From Rhizobium sp. Leaf453 (GTDB lineage: Bacteria; Pseudomonadota; Alphaproteobacteria; Rhizobiales; Rhizobiaceae), in NCBI RefSeq assembly GCF_001425605.1, contig NZ_LMRG01000023.1, positions 412,291-476,290 of the forward strand: DNA of 64,000 nucleotides, written 5' to 3'. Made by a program: the position numbers and the translations under genes. Every line of letters begins with the position of its first letter. The stretch's first letter is position 1. Under the pieces are notes generated by a model. That model was not told the DNA's origin, made no database searches, and worked only from the letters and a program-made list of their open reading frames with translations. Shown here piece after piece: positions 1 through 9,038 of the stretch.

Positions 1-230
1 ACGCGGCGCGGTTGTCGCTCGAGCACGGCAGCGCCACGCGGGCCGGGGCCTATCCCGCCGAAGCGTCGCGGTTCGATCTCTGGCCCGTGCCGTCCGCGAC
101 GGGATCTTCGGCTGTCATCGGATTGGCATTCGAAGCCAACAAACGTCCGGCTTCACCGGAGTTTGTTGTCGATATCGTCGCAGGATTGATGGCCGGAGCG
201 TTCAGGGCCAGTGGGGCGCGGGCGTCATAG
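1..230 (+). CDS. C-terminal fragment, possibly the GAF-like region of a KdpD-type sensor
   Basis: The frame is open from the window edge and stops at 228-230, so only about 75 residues are visible. The stretch EHGSATRAGAYPAEASRF followed by a short hydrophobic strand (SSAVIGLAFE) is reminiscent of the GAF-like domain of KdpD or DUF4118 sensor proteins, which carry a similar HG...AG...P pattern before a GVIGL-type strand. No kinase domain follows. The protein therefore ends right after this domain, or the domain order differs from classical KdpD. Its position just upstream of kup would suit a potassium-related role, but that is inference. The identity is uncertain because the N-terminus lies outside the window. 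Confidence 0.4.
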   Translation, partial: AARLSLEHGSATRAGAYPAEASRFDLWPVPSATGSSAVIGLAFEANKRPASPEFVVDIVAGLMAGAFRASGARAS

Positions 231-396
231 CGCGCGCTTGGTCCGCGGGCATTTTTAACCTGCGGTATCCGGCTTGTGCGTGAGAGCTTTCAACAGCGAA
301 TGTTCAGGTTGCCGACCGATAAGCAATTGCCGGAAACGCTGCACTGCATCATATAAGGGCGAACAATTCAAAGCGCCTTCGGCGCCGGAGCCCTTC

Positions 397-2298
397 ATGA
401 CAGCATCAACGGCCGCCGACCCCGCGTCGAAGTCGGATACGAACAAGTTTCTGGTCCTGCTTCTCGGCTCCATCGGTGTCGTCTATGGCGATATCGGCAC
501 GAGCCCGCTCTATGCGTTCCGCGAGGCACTTCGTCCTTTTTCCCATGACGGGGTCCACCCGGACGAGGTCATCGGTCTGATCTCGCTGATGATCTGGACG
601 CTGACCATCATCGTCACTTTCAAATATGTGCTTTTCCTGTTGCGGGCGGACAATAATGGCGAGGGCGGCACGCTTTCGCTGCTGGCGCTGCTGATGAAAA
701 AGTCCGGGAGCTACATGCCGGTCCTGTTTTTTGCGGGCATCATCGGCGCTGCTCTCTTCATCGGCGATGCGATGATCACGCCAGCCCTGTCGGTGATGTC
801 GGCGCTGGAGGGACTGAAGCTGGTGACGCCCGTGCTTTCAGATTACATCCTGCCAATGTCGGCCGCGATCATGGTTGCTCTGTTTCTGGTCCAGTCCAAG
901 GGCACGGCAGCCGTCTCGAATTTCTTTGGTCCGATCACGGTTGTCTGGTTTCTCGTCATGGCCTGGGGTGGTCTGCTTCACATCGGCGACGATGCGACGA
1001 TCCTGCAGGCGCTCAATCCGCTGAACGCCGTGTGGTTCATCACCCACGCGGGATTTGTCGGCTTGATCGTCCTTGGTGCCGTCTTCCTGACTGTCACGGG
1101 CGCCGAGGCGCTCTATGCCGATCTCGGCCACTTCGGTCGCAAGCCGATCCAGACGGCATGGTTCATTCTGGTGTTTCCGGCACTGGCGCTGAATTATCTC
1201 GGGCAGGGCGCCTTCGTGCTCGCAAACCCGCAAGCCGCCGACAATCCGTTCTATCTGATGTATCCGGATTGGGCGCTTCTTCCCGTCGTCATCCTGGCGA
1301 CCATGGCCACCATCATTGCCAGCCAGGCGGTGATCACGGGAGCCTTCTCGCTTGCCCGCCAGGCCGTTCACCTCGGCTTCCTGCCGCGTCTGCTGATCAA
1401 GTTTACCTCCGAGACGAACACGGGACAGATTTACGTACCTGCCGTCAATGTTTTGCTTTTTGTCGGCGTCATCGTCCTGATCTTCTCGTTCGGCGATTCG
1501 GAATCCCTGGCGACTGCCTACGGGATCTCGGTCACCGGAGCGATGGTCGTGACCACGCTGATGGCCTTCCAGTTCCTCCGGTCCATCTGGAAATGGTCGG
1601 CCATTACGGCCGGTGCCGTGCTGTTGCCGTTGTTTATCCTGGAGGCCATCTTCCTCGGCGCCAACCTGATCAAGATTCATGATGGCGGCTGGGTGCCGGT
1701 GGCGCTGGCGCTTGGTATCATGGTGATCATGTGGACGTGGACGAAGGGATCCCGCCTCTTGCGCGAAAAGACGGCCCGCAACGATATTCCGCTCGAAAAA
1801 TTCGTTCATTCGATCGAGAAGTCGAGCCATGCCCCGGCGACGGTCCCGGGAACCGCGGTGTTCCTCACCAGCGTCGGCGACAAGACGCCGGCTGTCCTGC
1901 TTCACAACATCAAGCACAATCACGTCCTTCACGAGAAGAACGTCATCCTGACCGTCATCACCTCGGAAAAGCCCTACATTTCCGACGACGAGCGCGCGAC
2001 CTTTACGCCGATCAGCGACAGGTTCATGCGGCTGGAATTGTGTTTCGGCTTCATGGACGAGCCGAATGTCTCGAAGGCACTGGCCGTCTGCAAGAAGAAG
2101 ACCGATTTCAACTTCGAGATCATGAAGACGTCGTTCTACCTCGGCCGGCGAACCCTGCTCGGCGATCCGAACTCGGGATTGCCGCATTGGCAGGACAATC
2201 TCTACATCGCACTGGCCGGGCTCGGTATCGATCCCTCATCCTATTTCAAGCTGCCGGCAAATCGCGTCGTGGAGATTGGCGAGCAGGTCGCCATCTGA
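397..2298 (+). CDS. kup: KUP-family potassium uptake transporter
   Basis: Low-affinity K+ uptake permease, probably a K+/H+ symporter of the inner membrane, 633 aa. The signature [10 protein letters not shown] lies at residues 31-40 at the start of the first membrane helix. About twelve hydrophobic segments follow up to roughly residue 450, and then a hydrophilic cytoplasmic C-terminal domain ([18 protein letters not shown] onward), as in the KUP/HAK/KT family. The frame is open 41 codons further upstream, but the ATG at 397 gives the family's usual N-terminus and length. The gene stands alone: the next gene begins 200 bp downstream. Nothing in the upstream sequence suggests a riboswitch. Rhizobia often carry several kup copies, so the paralogue number is not assigned. 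Confidence 0.95.
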   Translation: MTASTAADPASKSDTNKFLVLLLGSIGVVYGDIGTSPLYAFREALRPFSHDGVHPDEVIGLISLMIWTLTIIVTFKYVLFLLRADNNGEGGTLSLLALLMKKSGSYMPVLFFAGIIGAALFIGDAMITPALSVMSALEGLKLVTPVLSDYILPMSAAIMVALFLVQSKGTAAVSNFFGPITVVWFLVMAWGGLLHIGDDATILQALNPLNAVWFITHAGFVGLIVLGAVFLTVTGAEALYADLGHFGRKPIQTAWFILVFPALALNYLGQGAFVLANPQAADNPFYLMYPDWALLPVVILATMATIIASQAVITGAFSLARQAVHLGFLPRLLIKFTSETNTGQIYVPAVNVLLFVGVIVLIFSFGDSESLATAYGISVTGAMVVTTLMAFQFLRSIWKWSAITAGAVLLPLFILEAIFLGANLIKIHDGGWVPVALALGIMVIMWTWTKGSRLLREKTARNDIPLEKFVHSIEKSSHAPATVPGTAVFLTSVGDKTPAVLLHNIKHNHVLHEKNVILTVITSEKPYISDDERATFTPISDRFMRLELCFGFMDEPNVSKALAVCKKKTDFNFEIMKTSFYLGRRTLLGDPNSGLPHWQDNLYIALAGLGIDPSSYFKLPANRVVEIGEQVAI

Positions 2299-2498
2299 GG
2301 GCGTGAAGGCACACGCGTCTGAACTGGACTATGCCGTTGCCGACGATATCTTGGCTTGGAACTGCCGTCTGCCGATTATGGGCGTTGCAATCGTGTTCGA
2401 GTTGCGCCACCCGTTGGCGCATTGAGAACCGTTCGGATGCGTGGTCTTGCTAGCATAGGTTCAGCATTGCGCAGACAAGGCGCGGGAGAGGAAGACAG

Positions 2499-4070
2499 AT
2501 GACTGAGTTGACGGAACAGACGGAAGAGACCGGCGGCCGCCGTTCGCGTGGTGAAGGCCGGGGTGCTGCTGCACGGCGCGCATCGCGCACAGGCGGTGGC
2601 GCGGCCCCTTCCTTGCCCAATATCACCCGCAAGATTCGTGAATATGAAGTGCTGGACGAGGAAGGCCTGGCGCTGATCGAAGCCAATGCCGAGATCATCC
2701 TGGAAGAGATCGGCATCGAGTTCCGTGACGATGCCGAGGCGCTGGAACTCTGGAAGCAGGCAGGCGCCGATGTGCGCGGCCAGCGCGTCCATTTTCCCAA
2801 GGGCCTTTGCCGCGAACTCCTGAAGACCGCGCCGAAGGAATTCACCTGGCATGCCCGTAACCCGGAGCGCAACGTCCATATCGGTGGCAAGGCGACTGTC
2901 TTTGCGCCCGTCTACGGCCCTCCCTTCGTTCGCGACCTCGAAGGTGTCCGCCGTTATGCGACGATCGAGGATTTCCGCAATTTCGTGAAACTCGCTTATA
3001 TGGCGCCGTCGATGCACTCGTCGGGCGGCACGGTTTGCGAACCGGTTGACGTGCCGGTGAACAAGCGCCATCTCGACATGGTCTACAGCCACATCAAATA
3101 TTCCGACAAGCCGTTCATGGGCTCGGTGACGGCGCCCGAGCGCGCCGAAGACACGATCGCCATGGCCAAGCTCGTCTTCGGCGATGACTTCGTCGAAAAC
3201 AACTGCGTGACGCTAAACCTGATTAACGCCAACTCGCCGATGGTCTTCGACGAGACGATGCTCGGCGCACTGAAGGTCTATGCCCGTCATAACCAGGCTT
3301 GCGTCGTTTCGCCGTTCATCCTCTCCGGCGCCATGAGCCCGGTCACGGTTACCGGCACGCTGACGCAGATCCTGGCGGAAGTTCTGGCCGGTGCCTCCTT
3401 CACCCAGCTCATCCGCAAGGGCGCGCCGGTCCTGTTCGGAACCTTCGCTGCCTCGATCTCGATGCAGTCGGGCGCGCCGACCTTCGGCACGCCCGAGCCG
3501 TCACTGGTCTCGTATGGCGCCGCCCAGCTCGCCCGCCGTCTCGGCCTGCCGTTCCGTACGGGCGGTTCGCTCTGTGGCTCGAAGGTTCCGGATGCACAGG
3601 CAGCCCACGAATCGGCCAACACGCTGAACATGACGCTGCTTGCCGGCACCAATTTCGTGCTGCACGCCGCCGGGTGGCTGGAAGGCGGTCTCGTCTCGTC
3701 CTACGAAAAGTTCATGATCGACCAGGACCAACTCGGCATGATGCAGAAGATGGCGGAAGGCGTCGATCTCAGCGTCAACGCCCAAGCGCTCGACGCGATC
3801 CGCGAAGTCGGTCCCGGCAGCCACTATCTTGGCTGCGCCCATACGCAGGCGAACTTCCAGACCGCATTCTACCGGTCTGCGCTCGCCGACAACAACTCCT
3901 TCGAACAGTGGGAAATCGAGGGCGAAAAGCGGGTCGAGCAGCGCGCCAATGCGCTCGCCCGCAGCTGGCTGGAGCACTACGAGCGTCCGCCGCTCGACGC
4001 CGACATCGATGCAGCTCTTCTCGACTTCATCGCCAAGAAGAAGGATTCGATGCCCGACGCCTTCACTTGA
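2499..4070 (+). CDS. Trimethylamine methyltransferase (MttB) family protein, non-pyrrolysine type
   Basis: 523 aa. It matches the MttB superfamily, a TIM-barrel fold that transfers a methyl group from a quaternary or tertiary amine to a corrinoid protein. Recognisable stretches are EYEVLDEEGLALIEANAEI near the N-terminus, TCEPVDVPVNKRHLD-like and KPFMGSVTAPERAEDTI in the middle, and a glycine-rich C-terminal half. The frame is continuous with no internal TAG, so this is not the pyrrolysine enzyme. Family members without Pyl include glycine betaine and proline betaine demethylases. An Arg/Gly-rich tract (about residues 14-34) precedes the conserved part. A purine-rich ribosome site (ggaagacag) precedes the ATG. 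A betaine transporter and bmt lie about 6-13 kb away, which makes a betaine substrate plausible. No dedicated corrinoid protein is adjacent. Confidence 0.8.
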   Translation: MTELTEQTEETGGRRSRGEGRGAAARRASRTGGGAAPSLPNITRKIREYEVLDEEGLALIEANAEIILEEIGIEFRDDAEALELWKQAGADVRGQRVHFPKGLCRELLKTAPKEFTWHARNPERNVHIGGKATVFAPVYGPPFVRDLEGVRRYATIEDFRNFVKLAYMAPSMHSSGGTVCEPVDVPVNKRHLDMVYSHIKYSDKPFMGSVTAPERAEDTIAMAKLVFGDDFVENNCVTLNLINANSPMVFDETMLGALKVYARHNQACVVSPFILSGAMSPVTVTGTLTQILAEVLAGASFTQLIRKGAPVLFGTFAASISMQSGAPTFGTPEPSLVSYGAAQLARRLGLPFRTGGSLCGSKVPDAQAAHESANTLNMTLLAGTNFVLHAAGWLEGGLVSSYEKFMIDQDQLGMMQKMAEGVDLSVNAQALDAIREVGPGSHYLGCAHTQANFQTAFYRSALADNNSFEQWEIEGEKRVEQRANALARSWLEHYERPPLDADIDAALLDFIAKKKDSMPDAFT

Positions 4071-4177
4071 AGAGAGCCCGAACAAGCCAGGGAGCAAGGC
4101 GGAGCGGCGCAAGTAGCAGACTTCATCCAGAAGGAAGTCTGGCGCCAACATTACGACAGGCAGGGACCGAAGCCGAA

Positions 4178-4876
4178 ATGACCGGTCCCGCGGCATCCCA
4201 TCATGATGTCTTGAACGAACTCCGTGCCGCGCTTGCGCCGCACGGAGTTTTTTTGCGCGGTGTCGTCAATTTTTCCAAGGATGATGCGTCGCCACCCTTG
4301 AAGGACGGAACGTCCGCCCGCAGCGTAGTTCTGTTGGGCAATGTCGGTAGCTCGATCTGGCCGGCGTTCGAGCGTTGGTGGGCAAGGATGCCCGGTAGCG
4401 ACAATCCGCTCGACGACTGGTCGAAGGCGGTGATCGAGCCTGTGGCGCATACGCTCGGCGCGACAGCCTATTTTCCTTCTGACCCACCCTGGAAGCCGTT
4501 TCAGCATTGGGCGATGCGGGCCGAGGGGCTGAAAGCCTCGCCGCTCGGCATCCTCATCCATCCGGTCTATGGGTTGTGGCACGGTTATCGCGGTGCGCTC
4601 GGTTTCGATCATTTTCTGCCAATGCCTGCGCCGCCGCCGGATCGTCATCCCTGCGATCACTGTCCGGACAAGCCGTGCCTCTTGACCTGTCCCGCCGACG
4701 CCGTGCTGTCATCGGGTTTTCAGTTGACGCCCTGCCGCACGCATCTGAGAATCGAAGCTGGAGAGAAGGGGTGCATGCAGAGCGGCTGTCTGGCCCGCAA
4801 TGCCTGTCCCGTCGGCATCGATTACCGGTACTCGACAGAACAGTTGCGCTTTCATATGGCTGCCCTGACTTTGTAG
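4178..4876 (+). CDS. 4Fe-4S ferredoxin-domain protein, QueG-like C-terminal half
   Basis: 232 aa. Near the C-terminus are two cysteine groups: C159-x2-C162-x4-C167-x3-C171, followed by C186, C199, C204 and C210. This spacing suits two iron-sulfur clusters like those in epoxyqueuosine reductase (QueG) and corrinoid dehalogenases. The preceding about 150 residues have no obvious corrinoid-binding motif, so the protein is shorter than QueG (about 370 aa). The frame is open far upstream inside the MttB-family gene, but the ATG at 4178 gives a sensible protein that starts beyond that gene's stop. The two genes are 107 bp apart on one strand and may be cotranscribed. In between is an 8-bp hairpin (4117-4141) without a T-run. 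An electron-transfer role is inferred, and the partner is unknown. Confidence 0.75.
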   Translation: MTGPAASHHDVLNELRAALAPHGVFLRGVVNFSKDDASPPLKDGTSARSVVLLGNVGSSIWPAFERWWARMPGSDNPLDDWSKAVIEPVAHTLGATAYFPSDPPWKPFQHWAMRAEGLKASPLGILIHPVYGLWHGYRGALGFDHFLPMPAPPPDRHPCDHCPDKPCLLTCPADAVLSSGFQLTPCRTHLRIEAGEKGCMQSGCLARNACPVGIDYRYSTEQLRFHMAALTL

Positions 4877-4940
4877 ATTTTCCGCCCCGATTTCGCTTTT
4901 GTCCCATGACAAGCCAGCGGAAAATGGAGAAGTGTAAAGT

Positions 4941-5690
4941 ATGTTTCGCTCCCTAAGCATCGGGTTCGCCATGACTGCATTTCTGCCTTTCGCTGACTCA
5001 GCCGAAGCCGTCTGCCGCACGGTGACGCACCTGACTCAAGGATATGCCGTCTGCAGCTTCGATCCCGCGACCAGCGACATCCGCATCCACCATCGTGGCC
5101 GTGACGGGTTGCCCTATGGCGGATTTGAAAATCTCGCGCGCGATCTTCGGCAGGACGGCGAATATCTCGAATTCGCCGTGAATGGCGGCATGTACGAATC
5201 GGACTTGAGTTCGGTCGGCCTGCTGGTGACGGATAGTGTCGAGCGCAAGCCGATCGACCGGGGACACAGCTGGGGCAATTTCTACCTGAAGCCCAATGGG
5301 GTATTCTTCCTCAAAGGCGGGAAAGCCGGTGTGCTCGAAACCGAAGCCTACATTGACGCCGATCCGAACCCGGATCTCGCCACGCAATCGGGGCCGATGT
5401 TGGTCGTCGACGGCATGCTCCATCCGGCATTCCTGCCGAAGAGTGACAGCCTGCAGATTCGCAATGGCGTCGGCGTGGACAGTGCTGGCAAGGTCGTGTT
5501 CGTCATTTCGCTTGAGCCGGTGCGCTTCCACGACTTTGCAACGTTGTTCCGCGATCAACTCGATTGCGCCAATGCGCTCTTTCTTGATGGCTCCATCTCC
5601 AGCCTTTTCGCACCGGCGCTCGACCGTTATGACAGCACCCATCCGATGGGGCCGATCATCGCCGTGACGCGAAAAATTCCGGGCACATAA
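4941..5690 (+). CDS. Phosphodiester glycosidase family protein (DUF2233/NAGPA-like), exported
   Basis: 249 aa. A short hydrophobic N-terminus (FRSLSIGFAMTAFLPFADSA) looks like a signal peptide ending near residue 22. The rest matches the NAGPA/DUF2233 fold: FAVNGGMYESD, GNFYLKPNGVFF, SGPMLVVDG, IRNGVGVDSAGKVVF and NALFLDGSISS are the characteristic blocks. Family members hydrolyse phosphodiester-linked sugars such as those in wall or exopolymer decorations; the substrate here is unknown. A GGAGAAG ribosome site precedes the ATG. The next gene, an ECF sigma factor, begins 55 bp downstream, so the two could share a transcript. Confidence 0.85.
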   Translation: MFRSLSIGFAMTAFLPFADSAEAVCRTVTHLTQGYAVCSFDPATSDIRIHHRGRDGLPYGGFENLARDLRQDGEYLEFAVNGGMYESDLSSVGLLVTDSVERKPIDRGHSWGNFYLKPNGVFFLKGGKAGVLETEAYIDADPNPDLATQSGPMLVVDGMLHPAFLPKSDSLQIRNGVGVDSAGKVVFVISLEPVRFHDFATLFRDQLDCANALFLDGSISSLFAPALDRYDSTHPMGPIIAVTRKIPGT

Positions 5691-5745
5691 AAATATTTCG
5701 ATCCGGACCCAAAGGATCGGGCAGGATTGAACGTCTCAGTATCAG

Positions 5746-6291
5746 TTGCAATCAATCCGGGCGGATGAATTGGACGACGATCTGATCGACAGGGCACAAA
5801 AAGGCGATCGAACCGCCTTCGGGATGCTCATGGAAAGGCACTATGATTTCGTGCATGCCGTTGCCTGGCGCTGGTCCGGCAATGTCAGCGACGCCGAGGA
5901 TATCGCCCAGACGGTCTGCCTCAAGCTCGCCAGCGCTATTCGCGGATTTCGCGGCGCCAGCCGGTTTCGCACCTGGCTCTACACGCTGACGCTAAATGCC
6001 GCGCGCGACCACCAGCGCAGCCAGTCGCGGGAGCGGCGCAAAGCGGCGAGTTTTCTCGCCGACCCGACAAGCAGCGCCGCCAATGACAATCACGATCAGA
6101 CCGAGGCACTCTGGGAGGCGGTGCGGCAATTGCCGGACAAGCAGGGCGACGCGGTCCTTCTCGTCTACGGCGAGGGGCTTTCCCATTCCGCGGCAGCCGA
6201 TGTGATGGGATGTTCGGAGGCGACCGTATCCTGGCATGTGCATGAAGCCCGCAAACGTTTGAAAATCCTGCTCGGCAGGGAGACGATGTGA
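5746..6291 (+). CDS. ECF-type RNA polymerase sigma factor
   Basis: 181 aa. Region 2 is recognisable at about residues 17-63 (RDAQKGDRTAF-like start, then WRWSGNVSDAEDIAQTVCLKL), and region 4 with its helix-turn-helix at about 122-175 (LSHSAAADVMGCSEATVSWH). It would direct RNA polymerase to a small regulon. The only in-frame initiation codon before region 2 is TTG at 5746, since a stop lies at 5728-5730. The true start is therefore either this TTG or a poorly supported internal codon. The stop TGA (6289-6291) shares its last base with the ATG of the vWA-domain gene, so the two are translationally coupled. That arrangement is typical of a sigma factor and its regulator. Confidence 0.9.
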   Translation: MQSIRADELDDDLIDRAQKGDRTAFGMLMERHYDFVHAVAWRWSGNVSDAEDIAQTVCLKLASAIRGFRGASRFRTWLYTLTLNAARDHQRSQSRERRKAASFLADPTSSAANDNHDQTEALWEAVRQLPDKQGDAVLLVYGEGLSHSAAADVMGCSEATVSWHVHEARKRLKILLGRETM

Positions 6292-8411
6292 TGACAGACG
6301 ATCTGAACAGACTTGGCAAAATGGCCCCGCCAGCACCGTCGCAGGCGGCACGCGAGCGCGCATTGTCGCTTGCCATGCAGGCTTTCGACGATGCTGAAAA
6401 TAATTCCCATGCCACCCAAGGAACCACCGGCGCCCGGCGTCAAAGCTCCATAATCAACTGGCTATGGAGCCCCGTCATGAACAGGAAATTTCTCGCAGGT
6501 TCGGCACTTGCCACGCTTCTCGTGGTGCCCGCCGCCGCCTTCCTCACGCTCGAACTGACGCGCGGCGGGTTGCCGGTGGACACCGGGGGACAGCAGATCA
6601 AGGTCGCCGGCAAGGATGTGCCGAACGACACAAAGAAGCAGGAATTGTCGAAGCCGAAGGCAGATGCGGAGGTCGATAAGACTTTCGCCGACACCAAGCC
6701 CGTGGCGCAACCGTCCGGTGGACTTGCTCAGCAGTCTGATCCGCAGTTGTATCCGGAACCGGCACCCCGGGAAAGGGCGGACGGCGATGTCACTTTAAGC
6801 AAACAGGCGGCACCTGAGATAGTACAGCACGAAGCTGAAATGAACGATGCCGCGAGCCCGGCGCGACGCACGCAATTCGCCGCGCCACCTTCGGCCGTTG
6901 CAACCGAATCGATGGTCGGCGCCGTCGCGGAAATCATGCCGTCACCTGTGCCGCAGGACACGATCGCCCAGCCGGAAGAAAACCGCGACCGCTTTACCGA
7001 GGCCGACACCAATCCGGTCAAGTCTGTCGCCACCGACCCCGTGTCCACGTTCTCGGCCGATGTCGATACGGCCTCCTATTCCTTCGTGCGCAAGGCGCTG
7101 ATGGCCGGGCAGTTGCCGGATCGCGATAGCGTCCGTGTCGAGGAGATGATCAACTATTTCCCCTATGACTGGGCGGGGCCGGACAACAAGGACCAGCCGT
7201 TCAAGGCGACGGTGACCGTGCTGCCGACGCCGTGGAATGCCAATACAAGGCTGATGCATGTGGGTATCAAGGGCTACGACGTCGCGCCGGCCACCGCGCC
7301 CCGCGCCAACCTCGTTTTCCTCATCGACGTTTCCGGCTCGATGGACGAGCCTGACAAGCTGCCGCTCCTGAAAAGCGCCTTCCGCCTGCTGGTCGAGAAA
7401 TTGAAGCCGGAGGATACCGTGTCCATCGTCACCTATGCCGGCAATGCCGGGATCGTGCTGGAGCCGACGGCGATCAAGGACAAAGCGAAAATCCTGTCGG
7501 CGATCGACACGCTGCAGCCGGGCGGATCGACGGCCGGGGCTCAAGGGTTGGAGGCAGCCTACGATCTCGCCCAGCGCGCCTTCGTCAAGGGTGGCGTCAA
7601 CCGGGTGATGCTGGCGACCGACGGCGATTTCAATGTAGGTCCGTCGAGCGACGAGGAATTGAAGACGACGATGGAGGCCAAGCGCAAGAGCGGTATCTTC
7701 CTCTCCGTGCTCGGTTTCGGCCGTGGCAATTACAACGACGCCCTGATGCAGACGCTGGCGCAGAATGGCAACGGTACGGCGGCCTATATCGACACGCTGG
7801 CCGAGGCACAGAAATCTCTGGTCGAGGAGGCGGGTTCGTCACTTTTCCCGATCGCCAAGGACGTGAAGTTCCAGGTCGAGTTCAATCCGCAGCAGATCGC
7901 CGAATACCGGCTGATCGGCTACGAGACCCGGGCGCTGAAACGTGAGGATTTCAACAATGACAGGGTGGATGCCGGCGACATCGGCTCCGGCCACCGGGTG
8001 ACCGCGATTTACGAGATCACGCCGAAGCGCAGCCCCGCCGTTCTCAACGACGATCTGCGCTATGGTAAGAAGCCGGCCGAGACCGCGGATGCACCGGTTG
8101 CCGCCAATGGTGAGCTTGCCTTCCTGAAAATCCGTTACAAGCAGCCGGACAGCGATACCAGCAAGCTGATCACGACGCCGGTGACTGAGACCAATGCCGT
8201 ACCGTCTCTCGACAAGGCCAGCCAGGACGTCCGCTTCTCTGTCGCGGTCGCTGCCTTCGGGCAAAAGCTGCGCGGTACCGATGCTGTCTCCGCCTATCCC
8301 TACGGCTCGATCCTCGATCTCGCCTCCGGCGCGCGCGGTGAGGATGCCTATGGCTACCGCGCGGAGTTCCTCAATCTGGTCCGGCTTGCCAAGAGCCTTG
8401 GCGGCGAATAG
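6291..8411 (+). CDS. Membrane-anchored von Willebrand factor A (YfbK-type) protein, candidate sigma regulator
   Basis: 706 aa. Layout: a 60-residue hydrophilic N-terminus with a helical stretch rich in Ala and Arg (residues 17-36); a single membrane segment at about 66-88; a low-complexity Pro/Gln/Ala linker to about residue 230; the YfbK N-terminal block ending in SVRVEEMINYFPYDW; a vWA domain starting with FLIDVSGSMD, whose DxSxS MIDAS motif is near residue 345; and a YfbK-type C-terminal domain ending in FLNLVRLAKSLGG. The ATG at 6291 overlaps the sigma-factor stop by one base and is preceded by ggcaggga. The geometry (short cytoplasmic part, membrane helix, periplasmic metal-binding domain) is that of a transmembrane anti-sigma factor with a sensory outer domain. 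This function is inferred, since vWA/YfbK proteins have no settled biochemical role. A strong terminator follows at 8432-8461. Confidence 0.85.
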   Translation: MTDDLNRLGKMAPPAPSQAARERALSLAMQAFDDAENNSHATQGTTGARRQSSIINWLWSPVMNRKFLAGSALATLLVVPAAAFLTLELTRGGLPVDTGGQQIKVAGKDVPNDTKKQELSKPKADAEVDKTFADTKPVAQPSGGLAQQSDPQLYPEPAPRERADGDVTLSKQAAPEIVQHEAEMNDAASPARRTQFAAPPSAVATESMVGAVAEIMPSPVPQDTIAQPEENRDRFTEADTNPVKSVATDPVSTFSADVDTASYSFVRKALMAGQLPDRDSVRVEEMINYFPYDWAGPDNKDQPFKATVTVLPTPWNANTRLMHVGIKGYDVAPATAPRANLVFLIDVSGSMDEPDKLPLLKSAFRLLVEKLKPEDTVSIVTYAGNAGIVLEPTAIKDKAKILSAIDTLQPGGSTAGAQGLEAAYDLAQRAFVKGGVNRVMLATDGDFNVGPSSDEELKTTMEAKRKSGIFLSVLGFGRGNYNDALMQTLAQNGNGTAAYIDTLAEAQKSLVEEAGSSLFPIAKDVKFQVEFNPQQIAEYRLIGYETRALKREDFNNDRVDAGDIGSGHRVTAIYEITPKRSPAVLNDDLRYGKKPAETADAPVAANGELAFLKIRYKQPDSDTSKLITTPVTETNAVPSLDKASQDVRFSVAVAAFGQKLRGTDAVSAYPYGSILDLASGARGEDAYGYRAEFLNLVRLAKSLGGE

Positions 8412-8431
8412 CCGGCGATCACGTCAACGCA

Positions 8432-8461
8432 AAACGCCCTCCGTTCGTGCGGAGGGCGTTT
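8432..8461 (+). terminator. Intrinsic terminator after the sigma/vWA operon
   Basis: A perfect 12-bp stem (8432-8443 with 8450-8461) encloses a 6-nt loop, 20 bp after the vWA stop. The 3' arm ends in gttt followed by ccgttt. The gene on the other strand ends at 8484, so the hairpin can serve both directions: its left arm begins with A residues that become Ts on the minus strand. Confidence 0.8.
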
Positions 8462-8483
8462 CCGTTTGCAAAGACAATCTGCT

Positions 8484-8831
8484 TCAGGCCTTCGGGTAGG
8501 CCTTTTCCAGTCCGCCGGATCGGACGAGCCCGGTGCGAAAGGCGACGTAAGCTGCGTGCTGACCGGATTTCGCCGCTTCCATCAGCCGAATCTGAAGCCG
8601 GGCAGGGGCATTAGAGCCCAGCCAATCACCGAGCTGTTCCAGCTTGAGCGAATTGAGCATTCGGGCGCCCGCGGCGAGATCGAGATGGCGATAAAGGCCC
8701 TCGACCAGATTTTCGTCCTGGGCGGCGTTTTCCATCAGTAAAAGCAGATAGGATTGCTCGCTCTCGCCGAGGGTCGACAGCTTGGCTGCGACCGAATCGC
8801 GGTCCGGGAAAGTGGCGGAGGCGCCGTTCAT
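8484..8831 (-). CDS. Small hypothetical protein, predicted mostly helical
   Basis: 115 aa, not recognised as a named family. The composition suggests a soluble all-helical protein (SYLLLLMENAAQDENLVEG, ARMLNSLKLEQLGDWLG, ARLQIRLMEAAKSGQHAAYV). The start is taken as the ATG whose first base is 8831, because AAAGGAGCACACAC directly precedes it as a strong ribosome site. The frame is open 42 codons further upstream but without such a site. It is convergent with the vWA gene and divergent from the glycosyltransferase gene, which begins 207 bp away. There is no operon partner. Confidence 0.6.
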   Translation of the reverse strand: MNGASATFPDRDSVAAKLSTLGESEQSYLLLLMENAAQDENLVEGLYRHLDLAAGARMLNSLKLEQLGDWLGSNAPARLQIRLMEAAKSGQHAAYVAFRTGLVRSGGLEKAYPKA

Positions 8832-9038
8832 GTGTGTGCTCCTTTGCTTTCGTGGCTCGCGTATCGGACCCAATGTCGGGGTGTCCACTGCATGCCGTTT
8901 GCTGTCAGTCCCTGTAAAAGACGATGCTGGAGCAAAACTGGCGTGGGGTCCATTCATCAGCTTGGCACAGGCCTATCTGTATTAGGTCTTGTTTGCTTTC
9001 GAACGTCACGAAATGCGTCTTCTTTCCTGGATTTCATC

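Noticed and set aside
838-2187. Long minus-strand frame of 449 codons opposite kup
   Set aside because: Arg/Asp/His-rich composition typical of the antisense of a GC-rich gene; kup on the plus strand is unmistakable.
2499-4070. Pyrrolysine-containing MttB
   Set aside because: No in-frame TAG occurs; the gene reads through as a standard protein.
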